The notes under the pieces are model-generated. The model made no database searches. It was not told where the DNA came from and saw nothing but the letters and a program-made list of their open reading frames with translations. Made by a program: the position numbers and the translations under genes. Positions 50,773 to 58,787 of a DNA stretch of 64,000 bases are shown in pieces. Source of the DNA: an uncultured Faecalibacterium sp. (lineage in GTDB: Bacteria; Bacillota; Clostridia; Oscillospirales; Ruminococcaceae); contig UQDV01000004.1 of NCBI GenBank assembly GCA_900539945.1, forward strand, positions 62,001-126,000, in the 5' to 3' direction. Within the stretch, counting starts at the first letter, position 1. Each line of letters starts with the position of its first letter.

Positions 50773-51662
50773 CACAGGCGGCCGTCTGCCACGGCGCGCC
50801 GGTGTTCGGCCAGGGTCAGCTGCCGCAGCACCTGCAGGCAGGGGCGGGTGTCGTCCTTGCGGGTGAACAGGCAGGTGGGTGCCGGCGGGAAGGGGAAGAT
50901 CAGCGGGTGGAACCACTCGGGCGGGTAGCCGTGGCTCCGCACCGGGCTCAGGAACAGGCATTTTCCGGCCAGCATCCGGACGTATTCCTTTTCAAAATCG
51001 GGCACCATGAGCCACCGCAGGGGAATGTCCTCCATGCAGCGCCGTAACATGGACACGAATACGGCGTCACAGCTTTCAAAGCAGATGGTCTGCCCGGCCA
51101 GCTGGTCGGGGGTCAGGGTGCCGCAGGCACTCAGCGGGCTGCCGGGGCTTGCCAGCAGATGGCATTTGGTGTCGAACAGGGGCAGGCAGTCGATGGCGTC
51201 GCTCACCGGTTCCAGCAGCATCTGGATCAGGGCGTCCACGCCGCTCTGCAGAACCTCTTCCGGGGAGGTACAGGAGGTATCGGTGCGCACCTCCAGGTCA
51301 CAGTCCGGCAGCTCCTGGCTCAGCGCCATCAGCAGGTCGTGGTACACAAGATCCCGCGACGCCATGGTCAGCGGCACCTGCAGCACCAGCTTTTCGCGCC
51401 GGGCGGGCCCGGCGGCCAGTGCATGCTGGAACGCCTGATAGCTCTGCCGGACGTTCTGGGCAAAGGCGGCAAACAGCTGCCCGGCTTCGGTGGGCTCCAC
51501 CCGGCAGGTGGTGCGGGTGAACAACGGGGTGCCCAGTTCTTCTTCCAGTGTGCGGATCTGGTAGCTCAGGGTGGGCTGGGTGAGAAACAGCTGCCGCGCG
51601 GCAGCCGAAAAATTCAGTGTTTCATAAAGAGCCAGAAAACAGCGGATCTGACGATCGGTCAT
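50772..51662 (-). CDS. LysR-family transcriptional regulator
   Basis: A 296-residue protein. The N-terminal winged helix (IRCFLALYETLNFSAAARQLFLTQPTLSYQIRTLEEELG) is canonical. The effector domain follows from about residue 90. Its C-terminus may be shortened or changed by the deletion that left the PatB relic at its 3' end. It is divergent from the secreted flavoprotein gene and shares a 218-nt control region with it, so it probably regulates that gene. Confidence 0.88.
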   Translation of the reverse strand: MTDRQIRCFLALYETLNFSAAARQLFLTQPTLSYQIRTLEEELGTPLFTRTTCRVEPTEAGQLFAAFAQNVRQSYQAFQHALAAGPARREKLVLQVPLTMASRDLVYHDLLMALSQELPDCDLEVRTDTSCTSPEEVLQSGVDALIQMLLEPVSDAIDCLPLFDTKCHLLASPGSPLSACGTLTPDQLAGQTICFESCDAVFVSMLRRCMEDIPLRWLMVPDFEKEYVRMLAGKCLFLSPVRSHGYPPEWFHPLIFPFPPAPTCLFTRKDDTRPCLQVLRQLTLAEHRRAVADGRL

Positions 51663-51777
51663 GCAAAGCGGGCCTCCTTTCCGGCATTTCCTTCATTGTA
51701 ACAAAACCGCTGGGGAAGGTCAATGAACTTATAGAAAAAATACATAACTGAAAACCGGAAATTGAATTTCTCTTTTG

Positions 51778-51796
51778 GTGAAAATTTCACTATAAT
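51778..51796 (+). promoter_or_regulatory. Palindromic operator and -10 box before the flavoprotein gene
   Basis: The perfect 13-bp palindrome GTGAAAATTTCAC (51778-51790) abuts TATAAT (51791-51796). No good -35 box is present, which suggests an activator-dependent promoter. Confidence 0.55.
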
Positions 51797-51880
51797 AATA
51801 TCGTCAAAAAAGCGTCAAACTGCGCAAGGCAGAAACGCTTTGGAAGAAAAAGAAGAAAGAAACAGAAAGGGTTCCGCACT

Positions 51881-54196
51881 ATGAACAAGATCTCGCGCAG
51901 AAACTTCATCCGTGCATCGGCTCTCAGCGCTCTGGGCGCTGCCGCTGCAGGCGCACTGTCCGGCTGCTCCAACAACGCAGCCAGCAGCGCCGCCGCTTCC
52001 TCCGTGGCAAGCTCTGCCGCTGCCTCCGAGCAGCCCGCAGCCGCTGCTTCCGCCATCACCTGGGATGACATCTTTGCCACCAGCTACTCGCAGGCCAACC
52101 GCCGCTCCAACCCGGATGCCAAGGCTCCCGAGACCCCGGAAGAGTACATCGAGCAGAAGGGCAACGGCGACATCATGGGCTCCATGATGGTCGGTATGGT
52201 CGATTCCCTGAACATCCCGGAAGAGCAGTTCATGAACAACAAGCCCGCCTGGCTGGGCGATGAGCCCCAGCTGGCCGACAAGGTCGAGTACACCAAGGAC
52301 TGCGAAGTTCTGGTCATCGGTTCCGGTCAGGCCGGTACTGCCGCCGCCCTGCGCTGCGCAGAAGAGGGCCTGAACACCATCTGCTGCGAAGTGCAGACCT
52401 GGGAAGAGTACGACAACTATGCCTGCGACCTGACCACCTACAACTCCAAGTTCTTCCTGGACAAGGGTGCCGAGAAGTACGACCCCATGGACATCTTCAC
52501 CGAGTACATGGTCAAGGCTCTGGGCCACGCCAACCAGAAGATCGTCAAGGACTACGCCACCCGCTCCGGCGAGGCACTGGACTGGATGCTGGCTGAGCTG
52601 GACCCCGACTATGTTGCCAAGTACGCACACGCCGTGAACTACAAGGGCAACAAGCACTTCCAGAACCCCTGCAGCCACAGCTACTACTACGTCGGCATGA
52701 CCCAGTGGCGTGATACCGGCACCGAGACCAACACCAACAACAATATGTGGCCGTACACCGTCCGTCTGCTGCAGCAGAAGGCTGTGGAGAAGGGCTGCGA
52801 GTACATCTACGGCGCACAGGGTCTGACCCTGGTGCACGAGAACGGCAAGGTCACCGGTGCCATCTTCACCGACATCGACGGCAAGTACTTCCAGGTCAAT
52901 GCCGATGCTGTCATCGTGGCAGCCGGCGACTTCGGCGGCAACCCGGACATGCGTTTGGACCTGTGCGACACCCTGCGCAACCTGGCATGGTCCTACGGCA
53001 AGGACCGCACCGACGTGAACAACATTTCTTCCATGGGCCGTGACGGTTCCGGCATCCGCATGATGCTGTGGGCAGGCGCTACCATGGAGGCAGGCCCCCG
53101 TGCAGGTCAGGCAGCCGGCATCAACAGCCGCCCGTCCTTCCCCTTCGGCGGCATCTGGCCCATCTTCGGCAATGACGGCAAGCGTTTCTTCAACGAGACC
53201 ATCACCCGCCACGGCTCCGTGGGCTACCTGGATATGATGCCGGAAGGCCAGAAGATGGTCTGCGTCACCGACTCCAACTGGGATGCTTACTGCGAGTATC
53301 AGGCCTACGACCATCAGGCCATGGACCGCAGCAACGACTACATGCTGGAAAAGGTCCGCAAGGATATGGCCAACTACAAGACCGGCCCCGACGGCTTCTC
53401 CGTGCAGGCCTTTGCCCGCTACGGCAACGACCCCACCACCCTGTACGCTGCCGACACGCTGGAAGAGCTGGCCGACATCATGGGCTATGAGGGCGACGCA
53501 AAGCAGGGCTTCCTGGACGAGGTCAAGCACTGGAACGAGATGTGCGATGCCGGTTACGACTCCGACTGGGGCGCAGACGCATCCATGATGCACTTCAAGA
53601 TCCAGGATCCTCCGTTCTTCGCAGCTTCCTCCGTCACCGGCGGCAACCCCTCCGGCGGCCTGTGCCAGCACGCTGCAGTCTGCACCGATGGTGAGTACCG
53701 CGTCCTGACCGGTGCCAAGGCTCCCATCCCCGGCCTGTACGCTGTCGGCAACTGCTGCGGCCAGCGCTACGGTGTGCAGTACCACACCCCCACCGCAGGC
53801 AACAGCTGCGGCAGCGCTTTCGTGACCGGTTACCTGGCTGCCGAGTACGTCAAGAACGATCTGGACAACGGCATCGGCGGCGGTGAGAACGGCTCTGAGG
53901 AGCGCACCACCAACGGCCAGTACTATGCCGGCACCTACACCGCTTCCAAGAACTCCGGCTACAGCACCGTGACCGTCACCATGACCTTCAGCGAGGACGC
54001 CATCACCGACTGCAAGATCACCTCTTCCGGCAACGATGACCTGATGAAGGACGACCTGCGCAGCAGCATGGCCGCTGCCGTGGTGGACAGCCAGGGCGAC
54101 ACCAGCGTGGATGCCATCACCTCTTCCACCCTGAGCTTCTCGGTCAAGGCTGTGCAGGAGGCTGTGGCCGACTGCATCGCACAGGCAAAGGCCTGA
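51881..54196 (+). CDS. Secreted fumarate-reductase-like flavoprotein with FMN-binding domain
   Basis: A 771-residue protein from ATG 51881. The signal is Tat-like (ISRRNFIRASAL) with lipobox LSGC (Cys29) and an Ala/Ser linker. The FAD domain starts with VLVIGSGQAGTAAALRCAEEG (about residue 145) and contains substrate-cap segments, with GLYAVGNCCGQRYGVQYHTP and TAGNSCGSAFVTGYLAAEY near residue 640. The C-terminal about 95 residues are an FMN-binding domain; DAITSSTLS (D744-S752) resembles the ApbE flavinylation motif, with Thr750 as likely FMN attachment site. Such exported reductases use fumarate, urocanate or related enoates as electron acceptors; the substrate is not readable. Regulation is probably by the divergent LysR. 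Confidence 0.85.
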   Translation: MNKISRRNFIRASALSALGAAAAGALSGCSNNAASSAAASSVASSAAASEQPAAAASAITWDDIFATSYSQANRRSNPDAKAPETPEEYIEQKGNGDIMGSMMVGMVDSLNIPEEQFMNNKPAWLGDEPQLADKVEYTKDCEVLVIGSGQAGTAAALRCAEEGLNTICCEVQTWEEYDNYACDLTTYNSKFFLDKGAEKYDPMDIFTEYMVKALGHANQKIVKDYATRSGEALDWMLAELDPDYVAKYAHAVNYKGNKHFQNPCSHSYYYVGMTQWRDTGTETNTNNNMWPYTVRLLQQKAVEKGCEYIYGAQGLTLVHENGKVTGAIFTDIDGKYFQVNADAVIVAAGDFGGNPDMRLDLCDTLRNLAWSYGKDRTDVNNISSMGRDGSGIRMMLWAGATMEAGPRAGQAAGINSRPSFPFGGIWPIFGNDGKRFFNETITRHGSVGYLDMMPEGQKMVCVTDSNWDAYCEYQAYDHQAMDRSNDYMLEKVRKDMANYKTGPDGFSVQAFARYGNDPTTLYAADTLEELADIMGYEGDAKQGFLDEVKHWNEMCDAGYDSDWGADASMMHFKIQDPPFFAASSVTGGNPSGGLCQHAAVCTDGEYRVLTGAKAPIPGLYAVGNCCGQRYGVQYHTPTAGNSCGSAFVTGYLAAEYVKNDLDNGIGGGENGSEERTTNGQYYAGTYTASKNSGYSTVTVTMTFSEDAITDCKITSSGNDDLMKDDLRSSMAAAVVDSQGDTSVDAITSSTLSFSVKAVQEAVADCIAQAKA

Positions 54197-54306
54197 TCTT
54201 TTCCTTGCCAAAACCGCACGCGCCCGGTAGAATAAGACCAGAACAGGTTTTGCTCTGACGGCACCGTGTGCGTTCCACACAATCGGTTTTCTTTTTTTCT
54301 TCTCGG

Positions 54307-54347
54307 TGCCGCGCCGGGGCCGGGCATCTGCCTGCCCCGGCGCGGCA
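54307..54347 (+). terminator. Very stable GC hairpin between flavoprotein and HemW-like genes
   Basis: TGCCGCGCCGGGGC and GCCCCGGCGCGGCA are perfect 14-bp arms. No T-run follows; instead the HemW-like ribosome site lies 13 nt downstream. It may attenuate or protect mRNA. Confidence 0.6.
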
Positions 54348-54376
54348 TTGCTGTTATGCGGAGGTTTGAAACAAAC

Positions 54377-55276
54377 ATGGAGACGACAACGCTGCATCCG
54401 GTCGTGATGAAGCTCAATTTTCCCTTTATCACCCGCAAGTCTTCCTTCTGCGGGCGCACCCTCATCGAGGGCCACAACACCGAACTGCTGCACCGGTATG
54501 TGCTGGCCATGGCGCTGGAGCTCAAGGCCAACGCCGCCGACCTGGCCGACTGCGAGGTGCAGGCCATCCGTCTGGGCGGCGGTTCTGCCTCCATCATCAA
54601 TGGCAGTGATCTGGACCACCTGCTGCGGCTCATCCGCAGCTGCTATCATGTGGCAGAGAACGCCCCGGTGACCATGCGCACCTGCCCGGCGGACATCAAC
54701 GGCGCCAACATGCCCTTCTATAACCGCTCCCACTTCACCCGCTACGATCTGGAGCTGTACTCGCTGGAGCCGCTGGATTTCTGCACGCTGGACACCCTCA
54801 ACTATTCCGAGCAGATGCCCTACATCACCCACGGTTTCCTGCGGGCCGACCGCCGCGACAGCATGGGCTTTGTGCTGCTGTACGGCAAAAAGACGGTGTC
54901 CCGCTGGGGCTTCCGCCACTCGGTGCTGGAGGTGACGCGCCGGCCGGTGTGTCATGTGCTGCTGCAGCGCTGCGCCGGAGCGGATATGCTGGACGACGCG
55001 GCAGCCCAGGCCCAGCTGGACGAGGCAGCCCAGCTGCTTACCGAGGCGGGCTTTGTGCAGTACCTGCCCCGGCGTTGGGCAAAGCCCGGCTGTGAGGACA
55101 AATTCTGGCAGGGCGCGGCCAACGGTATGGATGTGCTGGCTTTCGGCCTGTCGGCCTACACCCGGCTGGACGGCATGATCACCACCAATACCTCCGACCT
55201 GAACACCTATCTGGCCCACAGCGCAGACTACGAACAGATCACCGTGTCCACGGTGCCGGTGCAGACGGCAGAATGA
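54377..55276 (+). CDS. HemW/HemN-like protein with degenerate radical-SAM cluster motif
   Basis: A 299-residue protein from ATG 54377 (gcggaggtttgaaacaaac). The order of segments follows HemW-type radical-SAM proteins: a strand leading to PFITRKSSFCG, then IRLGGGSASIINGSDLDHLL (the GGGTPS region), RYDLELYSLEPL and an AFGLSAYTRLDG segment. The CxxxCxxC cluster motif is broken: the positions hold Ile18, Ser22 and Cys25. At 299 residues it is shorter than HemW (about 380). It probably cannot hold the SAM [4Fe-4S] cluster and may have become a haem- or ligand-binding protein. It follows the secreted flavoprotein and may be co-transcribed. Confidence 0.6.
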   Translation: METTTLHPVVMKLNFPFITRKSSFCGRTLIEGHNTELLHRYVLAMALELKANAADLADCEVQAIRLGGGSASIINGSDLDHLLRLIRSCYHVAENAPVTMRTCPADINGANMPFYNRSHFTRYDLELYSLEPLDFCTLDTLNYSEQMPYITHGFLRADRRDSMGFVLLYGKKTVSRWGFRHSVLEVTRRPVCHVLLQRCAGADMLDDAAAQAQLDEAAQLLTEAGFVQYLPRRWAKPGCEDKFWQGAANGMDVLAFGLSAYTRLDGMITTNTSDLNTYLAHSADYEQITVSTVPVQTAE

Positions 55277-55278
55277 AC

Positions 55279-55313
55279 AAAGGCAGCCCTTCCCGTGCGG
55301 AAGGGCTGCCTTT
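55279..55313. terminator. Bidirectional terminator between the HemW-like gene and cysE
   Basis: AAAGGCAGCCCTTCC-gtgc-GGAAGGGCTGCCTTT, perfect 15-bp arms, followed by GTTTTTG. Confidence 0.9.
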
Positions 55314-55358
55314 GTTTTTGATTCGCGGATCCTGTCTGGATAAAATGTGCAGGGACCC

Positions 55359-56030
55359 TTACAGTTTCTGCCGTGCGGCGATCTGGCTGGCCGTGGGGGG
55401 CGTGTCGCCCTGGGCGGCGTTTTCCAGCGCACCGATGCGGCGGTCCAGATCGCGGATGCGCTGGGCCACCACATCCGGCAGATCCTGCTGGTCCAGGTCG
55501 TCGGCGGGGTTCACGGCCTTGTTGTTGATGCGCACCACCTCGGCGGGCACGCCCACGGCCGTGCAGTTGGCGGGCAGGTTGCACAGCACCACGCTGCCCG
55601 CGCCGATGCGGGCGTTGTCGCCGATGTACACCGGGCCCAGCACCTTGGTGCCCGCGCCGATGAGCACGTTGTTGCCCAGGGTGGGGTGGCGCTTGCCGGT
55701 GTCCTTGCCGGTGCCGCCCAGCGTCACGCCGTGGTAGATGGTGCAGTTGTCGCCGATCTCGCAGGTCTCGCCGAACACGATGCCCATGCCGTGGTCGATG
55801 AACAGGCACCTGCCGATGGTGGCACCGGGGTGAATCTCGATGCCGGTGCGGCGGCGTCCGTGCTGGCTGACCCACCGGGCCAGAAAGAACCGCTTGTGCT
55901 GGTACAGCCAGTGCGCAATGCGGTGATAGACCAGAATATGAAAACCGGGGTACAGCAGAATGACCTCCAGCACGCTGCGTGCGGCGGGGTCCTTGCGCTG
56001 GATATTCCGTGCATCTTCCAACAAACCCAT
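55359..56030 (-). CDS. cysE: Serine O-acetyltransferase
   Basis: A 223-residue protein from ATG 56030 (gagaggactcctc). After a helical N-terminal region ([24 protein letters not shown]) comes the left-handed beta helix of hexapeptide repeats, with the CysE motifs [20 protein letters not shown] and [19 protein letters not shown], then [13 protein letters not shown]. It acetylates serine for cysteine synthesis. The N-terminal domain is shorter than in E. coli CysE, as usual in Firmicutes. It is monocistronic. Confidence 0.93.
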   Translation of the reverse strand: MGLLEDARNIQRKDPAARSVLEVILLYPGFHILVYHRIAHWLYQHKRFFLARWVSQHGRRRTGIEIHPGATIGRCLFIDHGMGIVFGETCEIGDNCTIYHGVTLGGTGKDTGKRHPTLGNNVLIGAGTKVLGPVYIGDNARIGAGSVVLCNLPANCTAVGVPAEVVRINNKAVNPADDLDQQDLPDVVAQRIRDLDRRIGALENAAQGDTPPTASQIAARQKL

Positions 56031-56224
56031 GAGGAGTCCTCTCTTTCCTGCGTTCACGTCGTGCCTATTATAATAGCACAGCCGGGCTGGAATGTACAGT
56101 GATATGCTAGGAATTGTTGCCGCTAACCCGCCCGCCGGGCACAAAAACCGTCTTTTGGGTAGAGTAGCTAAAAAATGCAGAGAGAAGCGCCAAACCTTTT
56201 TACAAACAAACCCGGCCGCAGGCA

Positions 56225-56254
56225 TTGACACATTTCGCGTTTCTATGCTAAAAT
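56225..56254 (+). promoter_or_regulatory. Promoter of the pyrimidine operon
   Basis: TTGACA (56225-56230), 18-nt spacer, TAAAAT (56249-56254). The region 56031-56224 upstream holds the cysE promoter zone and no gene. Confidence 0.75.
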
Positions 56255-56294
56255 ATTAAGAAGAAATTGCAAATGCCAAAAAGGAGACAATGCC

Positions 56295-56384
56295 ATGCAG
56301 TGCAACGTGATGCGCCGGAAACTGAAAAAACTGTCCGCGTCCGGTTTTGCCGTGGGTTCGTTGTTTCCTTTTTTTGTGAAGTGA
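56295..56384 (+). CDS. pyrL: PyrL-like leader peptide of the pyrimidine operon
   Basis: A 29-codon frame with its own ribosome-binding site (aaaaaggagacaatgcc) starting at ATG 56295 and stopping with TGA at 56382. The peptide starts MQCNVMRRKLKKL and ends GSLFPFFVK. The last codons are transcribed as a U-rich stretch (TTGTTTCCTTTTTTTGTG, 56361-56378). The terminator stem begins one base after the stop codon. This is the layout of the E. coli pyrBI leader, where low UTP stalls polymerase on the U-run, the ribosome catches up and blocks the terminator. Peptide features (QC near the start, LKK in the middle, FPFF near the U-run) also resemble E. coli PyrL. Confidence 0.75.
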   Translation: MQCNVMRRKLKKLSASGFAVGSLFPFFVK

Positions 56385-56385
56385 G

Positions 56386-56416
56386 CTTTTCCCTTTGCGG
56401 GGAAAAGTTTTTTTTT
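56386..56416 (+). terminator. Attenuator terminator of the pyrimidine operon
   Basis: CTTTTCCC (56386-56393), loop TTTGCG, GGGAAAAG (56400-56407), then nine Ts. It lies between the leader peptide and pyrC, so it must be bypassed for operon expression. Confidence 0.88.
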
Positions 56417-56469
56417 GCCCGTTTGCGGCTTTTGGCCGCAGACTGTGCCGGACAGGAGAGGAGACCGCC

Positions 56470-57660
56470 ATGCTGCTTGTAAACGCTGTGAACACCGAAG
56501 GACGACCGCTGGAGATCTTTGTGAAGGACGGCCGGATCGCCGCCGTGGGCCAGGAGCTGGAGGCTCTGGCCGGGGACAACGAGACGGTAGTGGATGCCGG
56601 GGGGCTGACCGTGCTGCCCGCCTTTGTGGACCTGCACTGCCACTGGCGCACCCCGGGCTTTGAGTACAAGGAGGACGTGGAGACCGGCAGCCGTGCCGCA
56701 GCCGCCGGCGGCTACACCTTCGTGAACCTGATGCCCAACACCAAGCCCGTCTGTTCCTCGGCCGCGCAGGCCATGCAGGTGGAGCAGAAGGCCGCCGAGG
56801 TGGGTCTGTGTGACGTGAACCAGACCGTTTCCATCACCGAAAACTTTGACGGCGTGAGCATCGACCACCTCAAGACCCTGCCCGCCAGTGTGAAGTTCAT
56901 CACCGAGGACGGCCACGGGGTCCAGGACAACGCCACCATGGCCAAGGCTTTTGCCATCTGCACCCAGAAGGACATCACCGTGATGAGCCACGCCGAGGAC
57001 ATGGAGATCAGCCCCTGGGACTACCGCCTGGCCGAGGACATCGAGACGGTGCGCAACTGCTGGCTGAGCGAGTATTACCAGACCCGCCTGCACATGTGCC
57101 ATGTGTCCACCCGCGGCGCACTGGATGCCATCCAGATGGCAAAGCTCCGGGGCGCACCGGTCACCTGTGAGGTCACCCCGCACCACCTGTGGTTCACCAA
57201 TGATACCTGCGATTACCGGGTCAACCCGCCCATCCGCACCGCCGACGACGTGCAGGCACTGGTGGACGGCATCCGCAGCGGCATCGTGGACGCCATTGCC
57301 ACCGACCACGCGCCCCACTCCGAAGAGGACAAGCTCAAGGGCATGGCCGGTATGGTGGGCAGCGAGACGGCCTTTGGCGTCTGCTACACCAAGCTCTGCA
57401 AACAGGAGGGTCTGCCGCTGGAGGTGCTGGTGCACCTGATGAGCACCCGCCCGGCGGAGATCCTGGGCCTTGCCAAGGGCCAGCTGGAGCCGGGCTACGA
57501 CGCCGACTTTGTGCTGGTGGACCTGGACACCCCCTATACCGTGGACAAAAACAAGCTCCACTCAAAATCGCACAACACCCCCTTCGACGGCGTGGAGCTT
57601 TACGGCAAGGTGTGCGCCACCATCAAGGGCGGCAAGATCACCTATCAGGCCGAGGCCTAA
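56470..57660 (+). CDS. pyrC: Dihydroorotase
   Basis: A 396-residue amidohydrolase from ATG 56470 (aggagaggagaccgcc). Metal-binding DLHCHWRTPGFEYKED (the DxHxHxR motif), VMSHAED, CHVSTRGA, EVTPHHLW and DAIATDHAPHSEEDK are all present. It closes carbamoyl-aspartate to dihydroorotate. It is the first gene after the attenuator. The first His of the usual HxH pair is intact, and the residue after the second His is Trp, as in several class I enzymes. Confidence 0.93.
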   Translation: MLLVNAVNTEGRPLEIFVKDGRIAAVGQELEALAGDNETVVDAGGLTVLPAFVDLHCHWRTPGFEYKEDVETGSRAAAAGGYTFVNLMPNTKPVCSSAAQAMQVEQKAAEVGLCDVNQTVSITENFDGVSIDHLKTLPASVKFITEDGHGVQDNATMAKAFAICTQKDITVMSHAEDMEISPWDYRLAEDIETVRNCWLSEYYQTRLHMCHVSTRGALDAIQMAKLRGAPVTCEVTPHHLWFTNDTCDYRVNPPIRTADDVQALVDGIRSGIVDAIATDHAPHSEEDKLKGMAGMVGSETAFGVCYTKLCKQEGLPLEVLVHLMSTRPAEILGLAKGQLEPGYDADFVLVDLDTPYTVDKNKLHSKSHNTPFDGVELYGKVCATIKGGKITYQAEA

Positions 57661-57670
57661 GAAGAACGAA

Positions 57671-57849
57671 CCCTCTCAGCCTCACTTCGTTCGGCAGCTC
57701 TCCCAAAGGGAGAGCCCTTGGCAAAACGGGAAACTTTGCCGTACTGCCAGAGCCTCTCCCTTTGAGGAAAGACTTCCCCCGGCCGGGGGAAGATGTCGCA
57801 CAGCGACAAAAGGGGGAGTGTGGCATTGCATAAGCAATGACGGAGAGGG
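57671..57849. repeat. 179-bp dispersed-type palindromic repeat inside the pyr operon
   Basis: It is bounded by CCCTCTC and GAGAGGG. Inside are AGCTCTCCCAAAGGGAGAGC, GGCAAAACGGGAAACTTTGC, the perfect palindrome CTTCCCCCGGCCGGGGGAAG (57773-57792) and TGTCGCACAGCGACA. It has no frame and separates pyrC from pyrF. Similar elements are common between genes in ruminococcal genomes (from memory). Confidence 0.75.
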
Positions 57850-57920
57850 CGAGGACGTTCGCCTACATTATATCGTTACAATTCATTTCCTATAAATACG
57901 ACATACAGGAGGACACCCAA

Positions 57921-58787
57921 ATGACGAACATGGACAAACTGTACGAAGCTGTTGAGGCCCGGGGCCCGGTGTGTGTGGGTCTGGACACCGATTTCAGCTA
58001 CCTGCCCGCCGATTTTGTGGACAGCACCCTGACCAAGGGCGAGAACATCCTGCGCTTCAACCAGAAGCTCATCGACGCCACCAAGGCCGTGGCGGGCTGC
58101 TACAAGGTGCAGATCGCTTACTATGAGTCGCTGGGTCTGGAGGGCATGAAGGCCTACGCCGACACCCTGAAGGCCGTGCGCGAGGCCGGTGTGCCGGTCA
58201 TTGCCGACATCAAGCGCGGCGACATTGCCAAGACCGCCGAGATGTACGCCATGGGCCACTTCACCGGCGACTTCGAGGCCGACTTTGTGACGCTGGCCCC
58301 CTACATGGGCCTGGACTCCATCAGCCCCTATCTGCCCTACGCCGAAAAGCAGGGCAAGGGCCTGTTCGTGCTCTGCCGCACCTCCAACGGCGGTGCCAAG
58401 GACTTTGAGTACGAGAAGCTGGCCGACGGCCGCCACGTCTACGACCTGGTGGGCGACAAGCTGAACGCTCTGGGCAAGGACTACATGGGCGAGCACGGCT
58501 ACTCCTCCATCGGTCTGGTCATCGGCGGCACCCACATCGAGGAGGCTACCGAGATCCGCGCCAAGTACAAGGACAGCTTCTTCCTCATCCCCGGCTACGG
58601 CGCCCAGGGCGGCAAGGCCGAGGACATCGCCCAGTACCTCACCAAGGGCAACGGCGGCGTGGTGAACTCCAGCCGCGGCATCCTGCTGGCCTACAAGAAG
58701 CAGCCCGGCACCGCCTTTGACGAGGCCGCTTACAACGAGTGTGTGAACATGAAGGAGGCCATTGCCCATGCGTGCAGCCTGCTGTGA
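57921..58787 (+). CDS. pyrF: Orotidine 5'-phosphate decarboxylase (type 2)
   Basis: A 288-residue protein from ATG 57921 (caggaggacaccca). The catalytic VIADIKRGDIAKTAE motif is present, with GLDTDFSYLP at the N-terminus and a phosphate-binding VVNSSRGI. The length and segment order fit the long type 2 PyrF. It removes CO2 from OMP to give UMP. It overlaps pyrK by 20 nt. Confidence 0.95.
   Translation: MTNMDKLYEAVEARGPVCVGLDTDFSYLPADFVDSTLTKGENILRFNQKLIDATKAVAGCYKVQIAYYESLGLEGMKAYADTLKAVREAGVPVIADIKRGDIAKTAEMYAMGHFTGDFEADFVTLAPYMGLDSISPYLPYAEKQGKGLFVLCRTSNGGAKDFEYEKLADGRHVYDLVGDKLNALGKDYMGEHGYSSIGLVIGGTHIEEATEIRAKYKDSFFLIPGYGAQGGKAEDIAQYLTKGNGGVVNSSRGILLAYKKQPGTAFDEAAYNECVNMKEAIAHACSLL

Noticed and set aside
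51815..55474. A 1219-codon minus-strand open frame opposite the flavoprotein and HemW-like genes
   Set aside because: It crosses two well-supported genes and their intergenic hairpin, is Val/Gly/His-rich, and shows no domain; it is a composition artefact.
56255..56470. PyrR-binding anti-antiterminator in the pyr leader
   Set aside because: There is only one hairpin (the terminator) and no overlapping antiterminator pair or PyrR loop consensus; the leader peptide explains the region better.
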